In this document: piece by piece, positions 37,802-46,427 of the stretch
Numbering within the stretch: position 1 is the first letter of the stretch
How the letters are laid out: every line of letters starts with the position of its first letter
Assembly: GCA_048594975.1 (NCBI GenBank)
Contig: JBMDXQ010000080.1
Location: forward strand, 123,924 to 187,923
Source of the DNA: JBMDXB01 sp048594975
GTDB lineage: Bacteria; Acidobacteriota; Vicinamibacteria; Vicinamibacterales; 2-12-FULL-66-21
Direction of reading: 5' to 3'
DNA length: 64,000 bases
Notes under the pieces: model-generated
What the model was told of the DNA's origin: nothing
The model's input: the letters and a program-made list of their open reading frames with translations, nothing else
Database searches by the model: none
Translations under genes and position numbers: made by a program

Positions 37802-38326
37802 ATGAACATGCACATGAAGAACACGGCGCTCGGCTTTGGCCTGCTCGCTGGAGCGGTCTCCACGGTGATGATGTTCGTGACGCTGCCGTTCATCGACCCG
37901 GCGAAGCTCGCCACGGCCGACGTCCTCGGCTACACGTCGATCCTGCTCTCGGCCCTGGTGGTGTTTTTCGGCGTGCGCTCGTTCCGGGAGCGGTCCGGCG
38001 GTTTCCTGACCTTCCGCCGCGGTCTCCTCGTCGGCCTCGCCATCACGCTGATCTCGACGCTGTGCTACATGGCCGCCTTCGAGCTGATGTACTTCAGGAT
38101 CGCGCCGGACTTCGGCGAGCGATTCGCGGCGTGCATGATCGAGCACGCGCGCGCTGCCGGCGGCAGCCCGGAGGAGGTGGCGAAAGTCGCCGGGCAGGCG
38201 CGGCTCTTGAAGCGCCTCTACGACCACCCCGCCACGAATGCCGCGCTCAGCTTCGCGACCACGTTTCCGGTTGGCCTTGCCGTCTCTCTCATCTCCGCTG
38301 CCATCCTGAGGAGGAGGCCATCATGA
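37802..38326 (+). CDS. DUF4199-family membrane protein
   Basis: About 174 residues with four membrane helices (ALGFGLLAGAVSTVMMFVTL, YTSILLSALVVFFGVRSF, FRRGLLVGLAITLISTLCYM, FATTFPVGLAVSLISAAIL). This four-helix layout with RSFRERSGG in the first cytoplasmic loop matches DUF4199. Function unknown. ATG 37802 (MNMHMKN) is chosen; an upstream in-frame start would read through the palindrome. Its stop overlaps the VOC gene's ATG (ATGA). Confidence 0.75.
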   Translation: MNMHMKNTALGFGLLAGAVSTVMMFVTLPFIDPAKLATADVLGYTSILLSALVVFFGVRSFRERSGGFLTFRRGLLVGLAITLISTLCYMAAFELMYFRIAPDFGERFAACMIEHARAAGGSPEEVAKVAGQARLLKRLYDHPATNAALSFATTFPVGLAVSLISAAILRRRPS

Positions 38327-38721
38327 TCAGAATCAATCTGACCAGCGTCCTCGTCGACGAGCAGGCGAAGGCGCTGGCGTTCTACACGGAAGCGGTTGGT
38401 TTCGTGAAGAAGGCCGACATCCCGGTGGGGGAGGCTCGCTGGCTGACGGTCGTTTCGCCGGCGTCGCCCGACATCGAGCTGCTCCTCGAGCCGGCGGGCA
38501 TCGGGCCCGCGAAGGCCTACCAGAAGGCGCTCTTCGAGGCCGGCATCCCGCTGACCGCGTTCGCGACCGACGACATCGAGCGCGAGCACCAGCGGATGTC
38601 GGCGCTGGGGGTGGTATTCCGCAAGCCGCCCGCAAAGATGGGGCCGGTCACGGTCGTGCTGTTCGAGGATACGTGCGGCAATGTGATCCAGCTCGTGGAA
38701 CACGCGCCGGCTCAACCGTAA
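38323..38721 (+). CDS. VOC-superfamily (glyoxalase/bleomycin-resistance-like) protein
   Basis: About 132 residues: two beta-alpha-beta-beta-beta units, from MIRINLTSVLVDEQAKALAF through VLFEDTCGNVIQLVEHA. The purine-rich GAGGAGGAGG at 38308-38317 is a very strong ribosome-binding site just before ATG 38323. These proteins bind metal or small aromatic and oxygenated ligands, often for detoxification; this subgroup is usually uncharacterised. It is coupled to DUF4199 by ATGA overlap. Confidence 0.85.
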   Translation: MIRINLTSVLVDEQAKALAFYTEAVGFVKKADIPVGEARWLTVVSPASPDIELLLEPAGIGPAKAYQKALFEAGIPLTAFATDDIEREHQRMSALGVVFRKPPAKMGPVTVVLFEDTCGNVIQLVEHAPAQP

Positions 38722-38834
38722 CGGTGTCGCTCGTTCGCGCGGGCACGGGAGATGCTTGGCCCTGCGCCGACCACGCGTCGATGGCCTTTCAAGGTAGCAG
38801 GTGCAGACGTTTCCCCCCGCATGTCGGAGTGACT

Positions 38835-39812
38835 ATGCCTAATTGGAGATCTGCGTACGTATCCCTCGCCGCCGCGGCCCTGGGGCTCGCCATCGCCAAT
38901 GCCACCGCCATGTCCGCCGCGTCGGGCAGGCAGGCGACGGCGAAAGAGGCGCAGCCGCCAACGTCTCAGACCAAGCAGCCGCCGCAGCCCGCGGCCCCGG
39001 CCGACTACGCGGGCGAAGCGACGTGCCTGACGTGCCACGCCGACCAGGCCTACAAGGACTCTTCCCACGGCCGCGCATTCAACGAGCGCACGCCTGCCGC
39101 CGGCCACGGCTGCGAGAGCTGCCACGGCCCGGGCAAGGCGCACGCCGACTCCGGGGGCGACAAGTCGCTCATCCGCAGCTTCAAGACGATGACGCCGGCG
39201 GCGGCGAGCGAAATGTGCACGACCTGCCACAACCGCGCGTCACACGCGTTGTGGGACGGCAGCGCGCACGACCAGCGGAACCTGGGCTGCGCGACCTGCC
39301 ACAGCATCCATGCGCCAAAAGGCGAGCCGCTGATCAAGGCGCGCACGCAACCGGAGCTGTGCTCGACCTGCCATCGCAACGTCACGAACCGGCAGTACCG
39401 CTACAACCACATGCCCGTCCGCGAAGAGCGCATGACCTGCTCGATGTGCCACAACGTGCACGGCAGCACGAACGCCCGGCTGCTGCGCGCCGGCACGACC
39501 ATCGACGAGAGCTGCACCAGCTGCCACGCCGACAAGCGCGGGCCGTACCTGTGGGAGCACGCGCCCGTGGCCGAGAGCTGCGTCACCTGCCACGACCCTC
39601 ACGGATCGAACAACGACCGGATGCTCGTCGCCAAGCAGCCGTTCCTCTGCCAGCGGTGCCACGTCACGTCCCGACATCCTCCGACGATCTACGAGGGCTA
39701 CCTGCTGCAGAACTCGCAGAACGCCAACAAGATCTACGCGCGCGCCTGCACGGTCTGCCACCAGCTCGTACATGGGTCGAACGCACCCTCGGGCAGGGCG
39801 CTGCTGCGGTAG
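38835..39812 (+). CDS. DmsE/MtrA-type periplasmic decaheme cytochrome c
   Basis: About 325 residues. The signal peptide (YVSLAAAALGLAIANATAMS) is followed by ten CxxCH motifs: CLTCH, CESCH, CTTCH, CATCH, CSTCH, CSMCH, CTSCH, CVTCH, CQRCH and CTVCH. The spacing and HNVHGSTN/HDPHGSNN segments match the DmsE/MtrA/PioA family, which carries electrons inside an outer-membrane porin. ATG 38835 has GGAG at about -8. The porin partner starts 15 bases after the stop. Which way electrons flow, to an external acceptor or from a donor, is not shown. Confidence 0.9.
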   Translation: MPNWRSAYVSLAAAALGLAIANATAMSAASGRQATAKEAQPPTSQTKQPPQPAAPADYAGEATCLTCHADQAYKDSSHGRAFNERTPAAGHGCESCHGPGKAHADSGGDKSLIRSFKTMTPAAASEMCTTCHNRASHALWDGSAHDQRNLGCATCHSIHAPKGEPLIKARTQPELCSTCHRNVTNRQYRYNHMPVREERMTCSMCHNVHGSTNARLLRAGTTIDESCTSCHADKRGPYLWEHAPVAESCVTCHDPHGSNNDRMLVAKQPFLCQRCHVTSRHPPTIYEGYLLQNSQNANKIYARACTVCHQLVHGSNAPSGRALLR

Positions 39813-39826
39813 GTGAGGAGGCTGCG

Positions 39827-42253
39827 ATGCGAACCAGACTGCTGATCGTGACCGCTGCACTCCTGCTGAAGCACGGGACCGCCCTGGCGCAGACCACCCC
39901 GGCTCCGCGGGCGCCGGCGCAAAAGCCGGCATCGCCCGCCGAGAACGTGCAGGCGCCGCAGCCGGGCACCTTCAACTGGAATATCGACGTCGGCGGGCAG
40001 TTCAAAGGGACGGAAGGGGACGAAGCACGCTACGAGCGATATCGCGACGACCGGAACGGCGCCTACACCAGCTTCTCGGTCACCCGCGAGACCGCGTCGT
40101 CGCAGTTCGACGCGCAGGCGTTCCACGTCGGCTACCGCGACCAGCGGTACGCCGCGAACTTCTTCGGGCCGAAGGTCAACGCCGCATTCCGTTGGGACTC
40201 GCTGCCGCTGAACTTCAGCTACGCGGCGCAGACGCCGTTCGCCAGCGCCGGCGGCACGCTGACGCTCGACGACGAGGCGCAGCGCGCCGTCCAGGGACCG
40301 GGCAACGCCGCCAACGACGGCAGTGCCGTGGGCGTGCCGTGCGCCCCGGGTGCCCCGCCGGCCAGCTGCGGGAATCCCGCGCAGGCCGCGCAGGCGAAGG
40401 CGAACCGGTCGATCTACAACACGCTCGCCTCGCCGTTCGATCTCCGGCTGCGGCGCGATACCGCATCGTTCGGCATGACCTACATGGCGACGCGGACGCT
40501 GGACATCGACGCGCGCTTCACGTCGACGATGCGAGAAGGGCAGCAACCGTGGGGAGCGTCGTTCGCCTTCAACAACGCCGTCGAGCTGCCGCTGCCGATT
40601 GATCAGCGCACCAACGACCTCGCGGTCGGCGCCATCTGGGCGAACGCGAAAGGCATGTTCCGGCTCGGGTGGGACGGCTCGTGGTTCAGCAACGACGTTC
40701 AGACCCTGGTCTGGGACAACCCGATTCGCATCAGCGACTTCAACAACGGGCTGCTGCCGCCCAACGGACCGTACGACCCGAGCGGCTACAGCAACGGCAA
40801 CGGCCCGGCGCGGGGGCGGATGGCGCTGGCACCGAGCAACACCATGAACGTGGTGAGCGCGACCGCCCTCTACCGGCTGCCGCACCGATCGAGCCTGAAC
40901 GGCACGCTGCAGGTCACGCAGCAGAGCCAGGACGAGGCGCTGATCCCGTTCACCATCAACGAGGTCATCGACTCGCCGACGGTACTGGCCGCCTTCCCGC
41001 ATCTCACCACGCTGCCGCGGCCGACGGCGCTCGCCGAGGCGAAGGGGCTGAACGCGCTGGTGAACTTCACCACCCGGCCGTGGCGCCGGGTCAGCGTCAC
41101 GGCGCGCTACCGCTACAACGACCGCGACGTGCAGACGCCCACCTTCGACGCCACGGAGTACGTGCGGTTCGACGCCGTACCGGAGGAGATCGAGGAGGGC
41201 TTTTCTCACCAGTTCGATACGACCCGGCAGAACTTCGACGCCAACCTCTCGTTCACGCCAGGGCGCTGGGGCACGCTGCGTGCCGGCTACGGACACGAAG
41301 CGGTCGAACGGCACGGCCGCGGCTTCGCCGACGTGGGCGAGCACATCTTCCGCGTCTCCTTCGACACCATCTCGCTGCCGAACGTGTCGGTGCGGGCGGC
41401 CCTGGACGTGGGGCGGCGGCGCGGCGACGGCTTCGTCGAGACCGGGGTGGACTACGAGGAAGGCCCGGGCGGCATCCAGCCGACGCTGCGCTACTACGAC
41501 GAAGCGGACCGCAACCGCACGCGCGGCACGGTGACGGTGACGATACTGCCGATGGAGAACGTCGACCTCTTCGTGCAGTACGCCGACGGCAAGGACGAGT
41601 ACCTGATCGACCCGTCGGCGCCGGTGAGCCGGCCGGACGAGTTGTTCGGCCTGCAGGATTCGCGGGTGACGTCATGGAACATCGGGGCGAACGCCAGCCC
41701 GATGGCGACCGTGCTGGTCGGCGCCAGCTACGGGCGCGAGAAATACGGCACGTTCCAGCTCTCGCGCAACGCCAACCCGCCGCCGGATCCGAGCTGGACC
41801 GACCCCAACCGGGACTGGACGCTCGACAACGACGAGACGGTCAACAACTTCAATGTCTTCGTCGACCTGCTGCGGCCGATGCGCAATACCAGCGTCCGCG
41901 TCGCCTACGACGTGAGCGACTCCGACAACGCGTTCGTGCACGGCGGGCCGCGGGTGGCTGCGTTGACGGCGAATGGCCAGTTCATCCCGCTGCCCAACGT
42001 CGAGAACACGTGGCATCGCCTGACCGCCGACGTGCGCTACGACTTCACCAGCCGCGCCGGCATCGGCGTCGGCTACTACTTCGAGAAGCTCGACGTCATC
42101 GACTTCAATACCATCGATAGCGACGGACCGGTGGGGTTCGCGCCGGAAACGGGCGAGCCGCGGCTCGACTGGCTCGGCGGACTGATCACCGGGTACGGCA
42201 ACCGCCCGTACCGCGGCAACACCGTGTCCATCCGGGCGCTGTACCGCTTCTGA
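39827..42253 (+). CDS. MtrB/PioB-family outer-membrane porin for a decaheme cytochrome
   Basis: About 808 residues. A signal peptide ends at GTALAQ. The long barrel has regularly alternating strands and aromatic girdles, with the family layout of TFNWNIDVGGQF near the N-terminus, FDLRLRRDTASFGMTYMATR and a terminal Phe (IRALYRF). In Shewanella and Rhodopseudomonas, MtrB/PioB sheathes the decaheme cytochrome to carry electrons through the outer membrane. A GTGAGGAGG just before ATG 39827 supports the start. It forms a two-gene operon with the decaheme gene. Confidence 0.85.
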   Translation: MRTRLLIVTAALLLKHGTALAQTTPAPRAPAQKPASPAENVQAPQPGTFNWNIDVGGQFKGTEGDEARYERYRDDRNGAYTSFSVTRETASSQFDAQAFHVGYRDQRYAANFFGPKVNAAFRWDSLPLNFSYAAQTPFASAGGTLTLDDEAQRAVQGPGNAANDGSAVGVPCAPGAPPASCGNPAQAAQAKANRSIYNTLASPFDLRLRRDTASFGMTYMATRTLDIDARFTSTMREGQQPWGASFAFNNAVELPLPIDQRTNDLAVGAIWANAKGMFRLGWDGSWFSNDVQTLVWDNPIRISDFNNGLLPPNGPYDPSGYSNGNGPARGRMALAPSNTMNVVSATALYRLPHRSSLNGTLQVTQQSQDEALIPFTINEVIDSPTVLAAFPHLTTLPRPTALAEAKGLNALVNFTTRPWRRVSVTARYRYNDRDVQTPTFDATEYVRFDAVPEEIEEGFSHQFDTTRQNFDANLSFTPGRWGTLRAGYGHEAVERHGRGFADVGEHIFRVSFDTISLPNVSVRAALDVGRRRGDGFVETGVDYEEGPGGIQPTLRYYDEADRNRTRGTVTVTILPMENVDLFVQYADGKDEYLIDPSAPVSRPDELFGLQDSRVTSWNIGANASPMATVLVGASYGREKYGTFQLSRNANPPPDPSWTDPNRDWTLDNDETVNNFNVFVDLLRPMRNTSVRVAYDVSDSDNAFVHGGPRVAALTANGQFIPLPNVENTWHRLTADVRYDFTSRAGIGVGYYFEKLDVIDFNTIDSDGPVGFAPETGEPRLDWLGGLITGYGNRPYRGNTVSIRALYRF

Positions 42254-42266
42254 ACGTGGAGGTGGA

Positions 42267-42308
42267 ACGAAAGATGGAGGCCGGCCTGGTGCCGTGCTCC
42301 ATCTTCGT
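42267..42308. terminator. hairpin after the cytochrome-porin operon
   Basis: ACGAAAGATGGAG (42267-42279) pairs with CTCCATCTTCGT (42297-42308), one bulged base, 17-base loop, 13 bases after the porin stop and 45 before the convergent cytochrome c stop. It lacks a clear U-tract, so termination is likely rather than certain. Confidence 0.5.
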
Positions 42309-42353
42309 CTCTGAGTTTCCCGTCGAGGCCCGCGCTCACTGCGCGCGTGCCGA

Positions 42354-42788
42354 CTACTTCTTGAGCGACGACAGATAGGCGACGAGGGCCTCGACGTCCT
42401 CCTTCGGCAGCTTCGCGTAGGAGGGCATGGGCGGCTTGCGGGTCGCCTTGGTCCTGCCGGTCATCTCGGTTGGATTGATCAGCCACTGCCGGATCTCTTC
42501 GGGGCTGAGCTTTGCGCCAACGCCGTCCAGCGGACCCTTGGCGTTGCCTTTTCCGCCGATCGAGTGACAGGGCGTGCACTTGTTCTCCGCGTACAACTTC
42601 TGTCCACGCGCGACCTTGTCGGCGTCGCTGGCGGCACCCGCCTTCGACTCTGCGGCTCCAGCCGGCTTCTGGGTCTGCTGGCCGGTCGCCGGGTTCTGCT
42701 GAGTGCTGGCAGGTTTCGGAGGATCCTGTGCTGCAGCCGCACCCGCTGCGAGGAAGATAGCCGCCGTCGCCGCTGCAATCATTCGCAT
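42354..42788 (-). CDS. Periplasmic monoheme cytochrome c
   Basis: About 144 residues. The leader MRMIAAATAAIFLAAGAAAA is followed by a Q/P/A-rich linker and a class I cytochrome fold with CTPCH heme attachment, a downstream axial methionine candidate in KPPMPSYAKL, and the C-terminal helix DVEALVAYLSSL. It could hand electrons to or from the adjacent decaheme conduit, although it is convergently oriented. GGAGAG precedes ATG 42788. The start overlaps the end of the upstream methyltransferase frame by 10 bases. Confidence 0.85.
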   Translation of the reverse strand: MRMIAAATAAIFLAAGAAAAQDPPKPASTQQNPATGQQTQKPAGAAESKAGAASDADKVARGQKLYAENKCTPCHSIGGKGNAKGPLDGVGAKLSPEEIRQWLINPTEMTGRTKATRKPPMPSYAKLPKEDVEALVAYLSSLKK

Positions 42789-43540
42789 CGCTGTCTCTCC
42801 CTTGTAAGAAGAAGAACGAGGGACGAGATGCAGCTTGGGGGCCAGATTCGTCGTATCGGATGAGCTTGCTCGCCGAGCTGCTCAAAAGGGGCTGCCTCCT
42901 TTGCCGGAAAGGAGGCAGCCCCCTTTTTGCCGAGAACGAGCACGAACCAGCGCTTGCGAGACTCGGACGACAGCGGCTCGAAGCCGGCCTGCTGTAGTTC
43001 GCGGACGACGGTCTCGGGATTGACGCCGTGGCTGCCGTCCCGGGCGCGCGCCGACGGCGTCGCTTCCTCGCCCGGCGGGGTGAAATCCACGACGACCACG
43101 CGCCCGCCCGGCTTCACCGCGCTGTAGATCGCGGCGTTCATCGCGGCGGGATCCGTGAAGTGGTGGTACACGTCGCGCATGAACAGCGCGTCGCATGCCT
43201 CGTCGGGGAAGTGCGTCTTCGTCACTTCGCCGGCGACGACGATGATGTGCGCCAGGCCGCTCGCCTCGACGGCACCGCGCAACCGCTGGACGCGCGAGTC
43301 CCCGAGCTCGTTGGTGTACACGCGGCCCGAGGGGCCGACGCGCCGGGCAGCTTCCAGGGTCAGCGTGCCGTCACCTGCGCCGACCTCGCACGCCGTGCTG
43401 CCCGGCTGAAGCTCGATGGTGTCGAACAGGAGCTCGCGCGCGTCGGCGGCGGGCGCCCGCTGCGCGGCCGCGGCGGCTGGGACAGACAGCGTGACGACCA
43501 GCAGGCCGGCGGCTGCGACGAGGCAAACGGCACGCTCCAT
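42779..43540 (-). CDS. SAM-dependent methyltransferase-like protein with a signal peptide
   Basis: About 253 residues as read. MERAVCLVAAAGLLVVTLSV is an export leader. The class I methyltransferase fold has ACEVGAGDGTLTLEAA (SAM loop), DALFMRDVYHHFTDP and VKPGGRVVVVDFTPPGEE. An exported SAM enzyme is odd, since SAM is cytoplasmic. The family part ends at RKRWFVLVLGKK; the last ~47 residues are encoded by a perfect hairpin and the following gap and look like read-through of a lost stop codon. The ending near 42926 would be the natural one. Confidence 0.7.
   Translation of the reverse strand: MERAVCLVAAAGLLVVTLSVPAAAAAQRAPAADARELLFDTIELQPGSTACEVGAGDGTLTLEAARRVGPSGRVYTNELGDSRVQRLRGAVEASGLAHIIVVAGEVTKTHFPDEACDALFMRDVYHHFTDPAAMNAAIYSAVKPGGRVVVVDFTPPGEEATPSARARDGSHGVNPETVVRELQQAGFEPLSSESRKRWFVLVLGKKGAASFPAKEAAPFEQLGEQAHPIRRIWPPSCISSLVLLLTRERQRCE
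42884..42928. terminator. perfect 15-bp bidirectional hairpin inside the methyltransferase frame
   Basis: GGGGCTGCCTCCTTT (42888-42902) and AAAGGAGGCAGCCCC (42908-42922) form a perfect 15-bp stem with loop GCCGG, flanked by A4 (42884-42887) and T5 (42924-42928). This is a textbook intrinsic terminator for either strand, placed after the expected end of the methyltransferase fold. Confidence 0.8.
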
Positions 43541-43618
43541 GACCTCGTTAGACGAGGAAACGGCGCCTTCAGTCGTCGCGAAGCGCGCTGCCGCGAACGA
43601 TCCGTCACAAACGCCCCG

Positions 43619-46072
43619 TCAGTCCGCCCTCAGGGCCTGGATCACGTCGATCCGCGACGCCCGCGCGGCCGGCATCGCCGAGGCGAGGATCGCCGCCGCG
43701 ATCAGCACGAGCGCGGCGGCGGCGACCGGCAGCAGGCCGGGCGTGCGCACGCTGTCGAACCAGACGCCGGCGACCCGCGCCAGCGAGAAGCCGCTGAGCA
43801 CGCCGACCGCGATCCCGGCCACGGCGATGATCGCGCCGTCGCGCAGCACGCGTGCCATCAGCTGGCGCGGCGCCGAGCCGATTGCCAGCCGGATGCCGAA
43901 TTCGCGCGTCCGGGCGCTGACCGAGAACGCCAGCACGCCGGCCACGCCGACCACTGCGATCGTCAGCGCGACGCCGGCGAACACGGTGAACACCATCGCG
44001 TTGAGCCGGTCCGGCGCCAGCACCTCGGCACGCACGTCGTCGAGCGTCGCCGCCTGCTCGACCGGCTGGTCGGCCGACAGCTCGCGGATGATCCTCGTGA
44101 TCGGCGGCACCAGCGCGTACGGATCCGTCCGGGCGTGCACGAACAGCCGGCCGCCGCCGATCTCCTGCTCGAAGGGGTGATACACGCTCATCGCCGGCCC
44201 CGGCACGATGTTCTCGTCGTCCACATCGGCCGCCACGCCGACGATCCGCCGCGGGCCGGCGCTCACCCCGACGAACTTCATCACCGGGTCGGTCCACATG
44301 AATCGGCGGTTCAGCACGTCGCGCGTGCCGAACAGGCGCTGTGCGAGGCTCTGGCTGACGATGACGACCGGCTCGGCGTCGCGGCGGTCGCTTTCGTTGA
44401 AGTCCCGCCCGGCGATGATCGGTACGCCCAGCGACGCGAAGAAGCCGGGCGAGACCGTCCGGAACCGCGCCCGCGGATCCTCCTCGCCGTTCGCCTTCGC
44501 GTAGCCCTCGGCGGTGAACTGGAAGCCGGGACCGAAATTGCCGGCGTCGCGCCACGGAACGGTGGTGCCCACCGCGACATGCTCGACGCCGGGCAGCTGC
44601 GCGATCCGGCGGATCGCCTCCTTGTAGAAGAGCGCCGTCTGCTCCGGCGGCCGCTGGTACGAGACGACCGGGACGTTGAGCGCGAGGACGTTGCTCAGGT
44701 TGAAGCCGGTCTGGGCGCGCTGCAGCGCGACGAGCGTCGTCAGGAGCATTCCGGCGCCGGCGAGCAGCACGAAGGACGCCGCGATCTGCGTCACCGCGAA
44801 CAGGCGCAGCCGCCGGTTCGTTCCGGCCGTGATCCGCACGCTCCCGCTGGAGAGGCCGAGGCCGTTGGCCGCGTCCGCCGACGGCAGGCGCGGAACGTAG
44901 GCGAGGAAGACGGCGGCGGCGAGCGCCAGCCCAACGCCGACCCACAACAGCGTCGCGTCGACGGTGAGGTCGAGCGCGCGCACCGAGAACCGCGATGCAT
45001 ACTGCGCGACAATCGCCAGCAGCGGCCTGGCGATGATCACGCCGAGGATCGCGCCCGTCCCGCACAGCAGCAGGCTCTCGGCGAGCAGCGTGCGCCGCAG
45101 CGCGCCCCGGCCAGCCCCGAGCGCGGCGCGCACCGCCAGCTCCCCTTCCCGCCGCACCGAGCGCGCCAGGATCAGGTTCGCCACGTTCGAGCACGCGATC
45201 ACGAACACCAGCGCCGACGCGCCGAGGAGGACGAGCAGGACCGTCCGCGCCGACGACGTGATCTGCTCGCGCAGCAGCACGGCGTCAATGCGGAAGTCGT
45301 CCTTGGCCGGGTAGGCTTCCGGGTGCTCCCGCAGGATCGCGCCGTGCACCGCGCGCAGCTCCGCCCGGGCAGCCGAAAGGTCGGCGCCGGGAGCCAGACG
45401 GCCGAAGAGCTCCGTCATCCGGTGCACGCGCCCTTCCACCATCGTCGCGTCCAGGTGGTGCGGGCTCGTAACCACGTTGGCGATGAGCTCCGTCTGCGCG
45501 GGGTACGGGACGGAGGGCTCGAGCACGCCCACGATGGTCGCGGTCCGCTCGCCCAGCCGCACGACCTTCCCGAGCACCGACGGATCGCTCTTGAGCGTGG
45601 TCGTCCAGAAGCGGTGTGTGAGGACCACCGCCCCGGCCGCGTTCGGGCCGTCGTCGCCGGGGCCGAGCAGGCGTCCGAGGACGGGCCGCAGGCCCATGAC
45701 GTCGAAGTACGAGCCGCCGACGACACCGGCGCGGACGACGCGCGGCTCGCCGAGGCCGACCATCGTGAAGTCGATGACCGAGAAATCGCCGAAGGCCGAG
45801 AGCGTCTTCACCCGCGACTGCAGGTCGCGGATCTCGGGCACGGAGAAGGCGGCGTTCTCGACGCCCATCCCGCGTGCAGTCTGCCGGATGTACACGAGGC
45901 GCTGTTCGTCGCGGTTGGCGAGCGGCCTCAGGAGCACGCCGCGGACCACGCTGAAGATTGCCGCGTTGGCGCCAATCCCGAGCGCCAGCGTGACGACGAC
46001 CGTCGCCGTGAGCCCCTTGACCCGGGAGAGCGACCGCAGCGCAAAGCGCAGGTCGGTGAGGAGGCTACGCAT
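43619..46072 (-). CDS. MacB/FtsX-type duplicated permease (ADOP family), copy 2
   Basis: About 817 residues. MRSLLTDLRFALRSLSRVKG leads into the first helix (VVVTLALGIGANAAIFSVV), a periplasmic domain, FtsX block 1 (VFVIACSNVANLILARSVRR, EGELAVRAALGAGRGALRRT), a second periplasmic domain, and block 2 (TREFGIRLAIGSAPRQLMAR, ending SRIDVIQALRAD). No ATPase gene is adjacent. ATG 46072 overlaps the DUF1428 stop by 8 bases, so this copy belongs to the DoxX-DUF1428-permease operon next to the ECF sigma gene. Confidence 0.85.
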   Translation of the reverse strand: MRSLLTDLRFALRSLSRVKGLTATVVVTLALGIGANAAIFSVVRGVLLRPLANRDEQRLVYIRQTARGMGVENAAFSVPEIRDLQSRVKTLSAFGDFSVIDFTMVGLGEPRVVRAGVVGGSYFDVMGLRPVLGRLLGPGDDGPNAAGAVVLTHRFWTTTLKSDPSVLGKVVRLGERTATIVGVLEPSVPYPAQTELIANVVTSPHHLDATMVEGRVHRMTELFGRLAPGADLSAARAELRAVHGAILREHPEAYPAKDDFRIDAVLLREQITSSARTVLLVLLGASALVFVIACSNVANLILARSVRREGELAVRAALGAGRGALRRTLLAESLLLCGTGAILGVIIARPLLAIVAQYASRFSVRALDLTVDATLLWVGVGLALAAAVFLAYVPRLPSADAANGLGLSSGSVRITAGTNRRLRLFAVTQIAASFVLLAGAGMLLTTLVALQRAQTGFNLSNVLALNVPVVSYQRPPEQTALFYKEAIRRIAQLPGVEHVAVGTTVPWRDAGNFGPGFQFTAEGYAKANGEEDPRARFRTVSPGFFASLGVPIIAGRDFNESDRRDAEPVVIVSQSLAQRLFGTRDVLNRRFMWTDPVMKFVGVSAGPRRIVGVAADVDDENIVPGPAMSVYHPFEQEIGGGRLFVHARTDPYALVPPITRIIRELSADQPVEQAATLDDVRAEVLAPDRLNAMVFTVFAGVALTIAVVGVAGVLAFSVSARTREFGIRLAIGSAPRQLMARVLRDGAIIAVAGIAVGVLSGFSLARVAGVWFDSVRTPGLLPVAAAALVLIAAAILASAMPAARASRIDVIQALRAD

Positions 46073-46427
46073 CGACGATCACCTTGAAGCCGCCGTAAGC
46101 CATCCGCTTGACGTCGAACGGCATCTCCTTCGGGTCCATCATGTTGGCGATGCGCGGATCTTTCATCACTTTCGCGTTGACGCGGTCGCGGTGCGCGCGG
46201 GACTTGTAGACAATCCACGAGAAGACCACCGTCTCGCCGGCCTTGGCCTTCGCGAGCTTGGGGAACGCGACGCCGAACTTCGACTTGAGATCGTCGCCGG
46301 TGCACTCGAGGTACTCGAGCGCGCCGTGTTCGCGCCACACTTTCGACGCCTTCGCCGACATCTGGCGATAGGCTTCGAGGTCCTTCCTTGGAACGGGCAG
46401 GACGAAACCGTCTACATAGCGGGCCAC
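46065..46427 (-). CDS. DUF1428 family protein (dimeric alpha/beta barrel)
   Basis: About 120 residues starting at GTG 46427, fixed by AGGAGG at 46435-46440. RYVDGFVLPVPRKDLEAYRQ, VAFPKLAKAKAGETVVFSWI and MMDPKEMPFDVKRMAYGGFK are diagnostic for the DUF1428/YbaA group, which has a ferredoxin-like dimeric barrel and unknown role. It overlaps the DoxX gene by 16 bases upstream and the permease by 8 bases downstream; its ribosome site lies within the DoxX coding end. Confidence 0.85.
   Translation of the reverse strand: MARYVDGFVLPVPRKDLEAYRQMSAKASKVWREHGALEYLECTGDDLKSKFGVAFPKLAKAKAGETVVFSWIVYKSRAHRDRVNAKVMKDPRIANMMDPKEMPFDVKRMAYGGFKVIVDA

Noticed and set aside
38843..39826. In-frame N-terminal extension of the MtrB/PioB gene through the decaheme gene
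   Set aside because: The porin's own signal peptide and ribosome site at 39827 mark its start; the extension is a shadow of the cytochrome frame.
43028..46087. 1019-codon + frame opposite the second permease
   Set aside because: Dominated by R, H, D and Q without domains; the opposite strand holds a complete permease.
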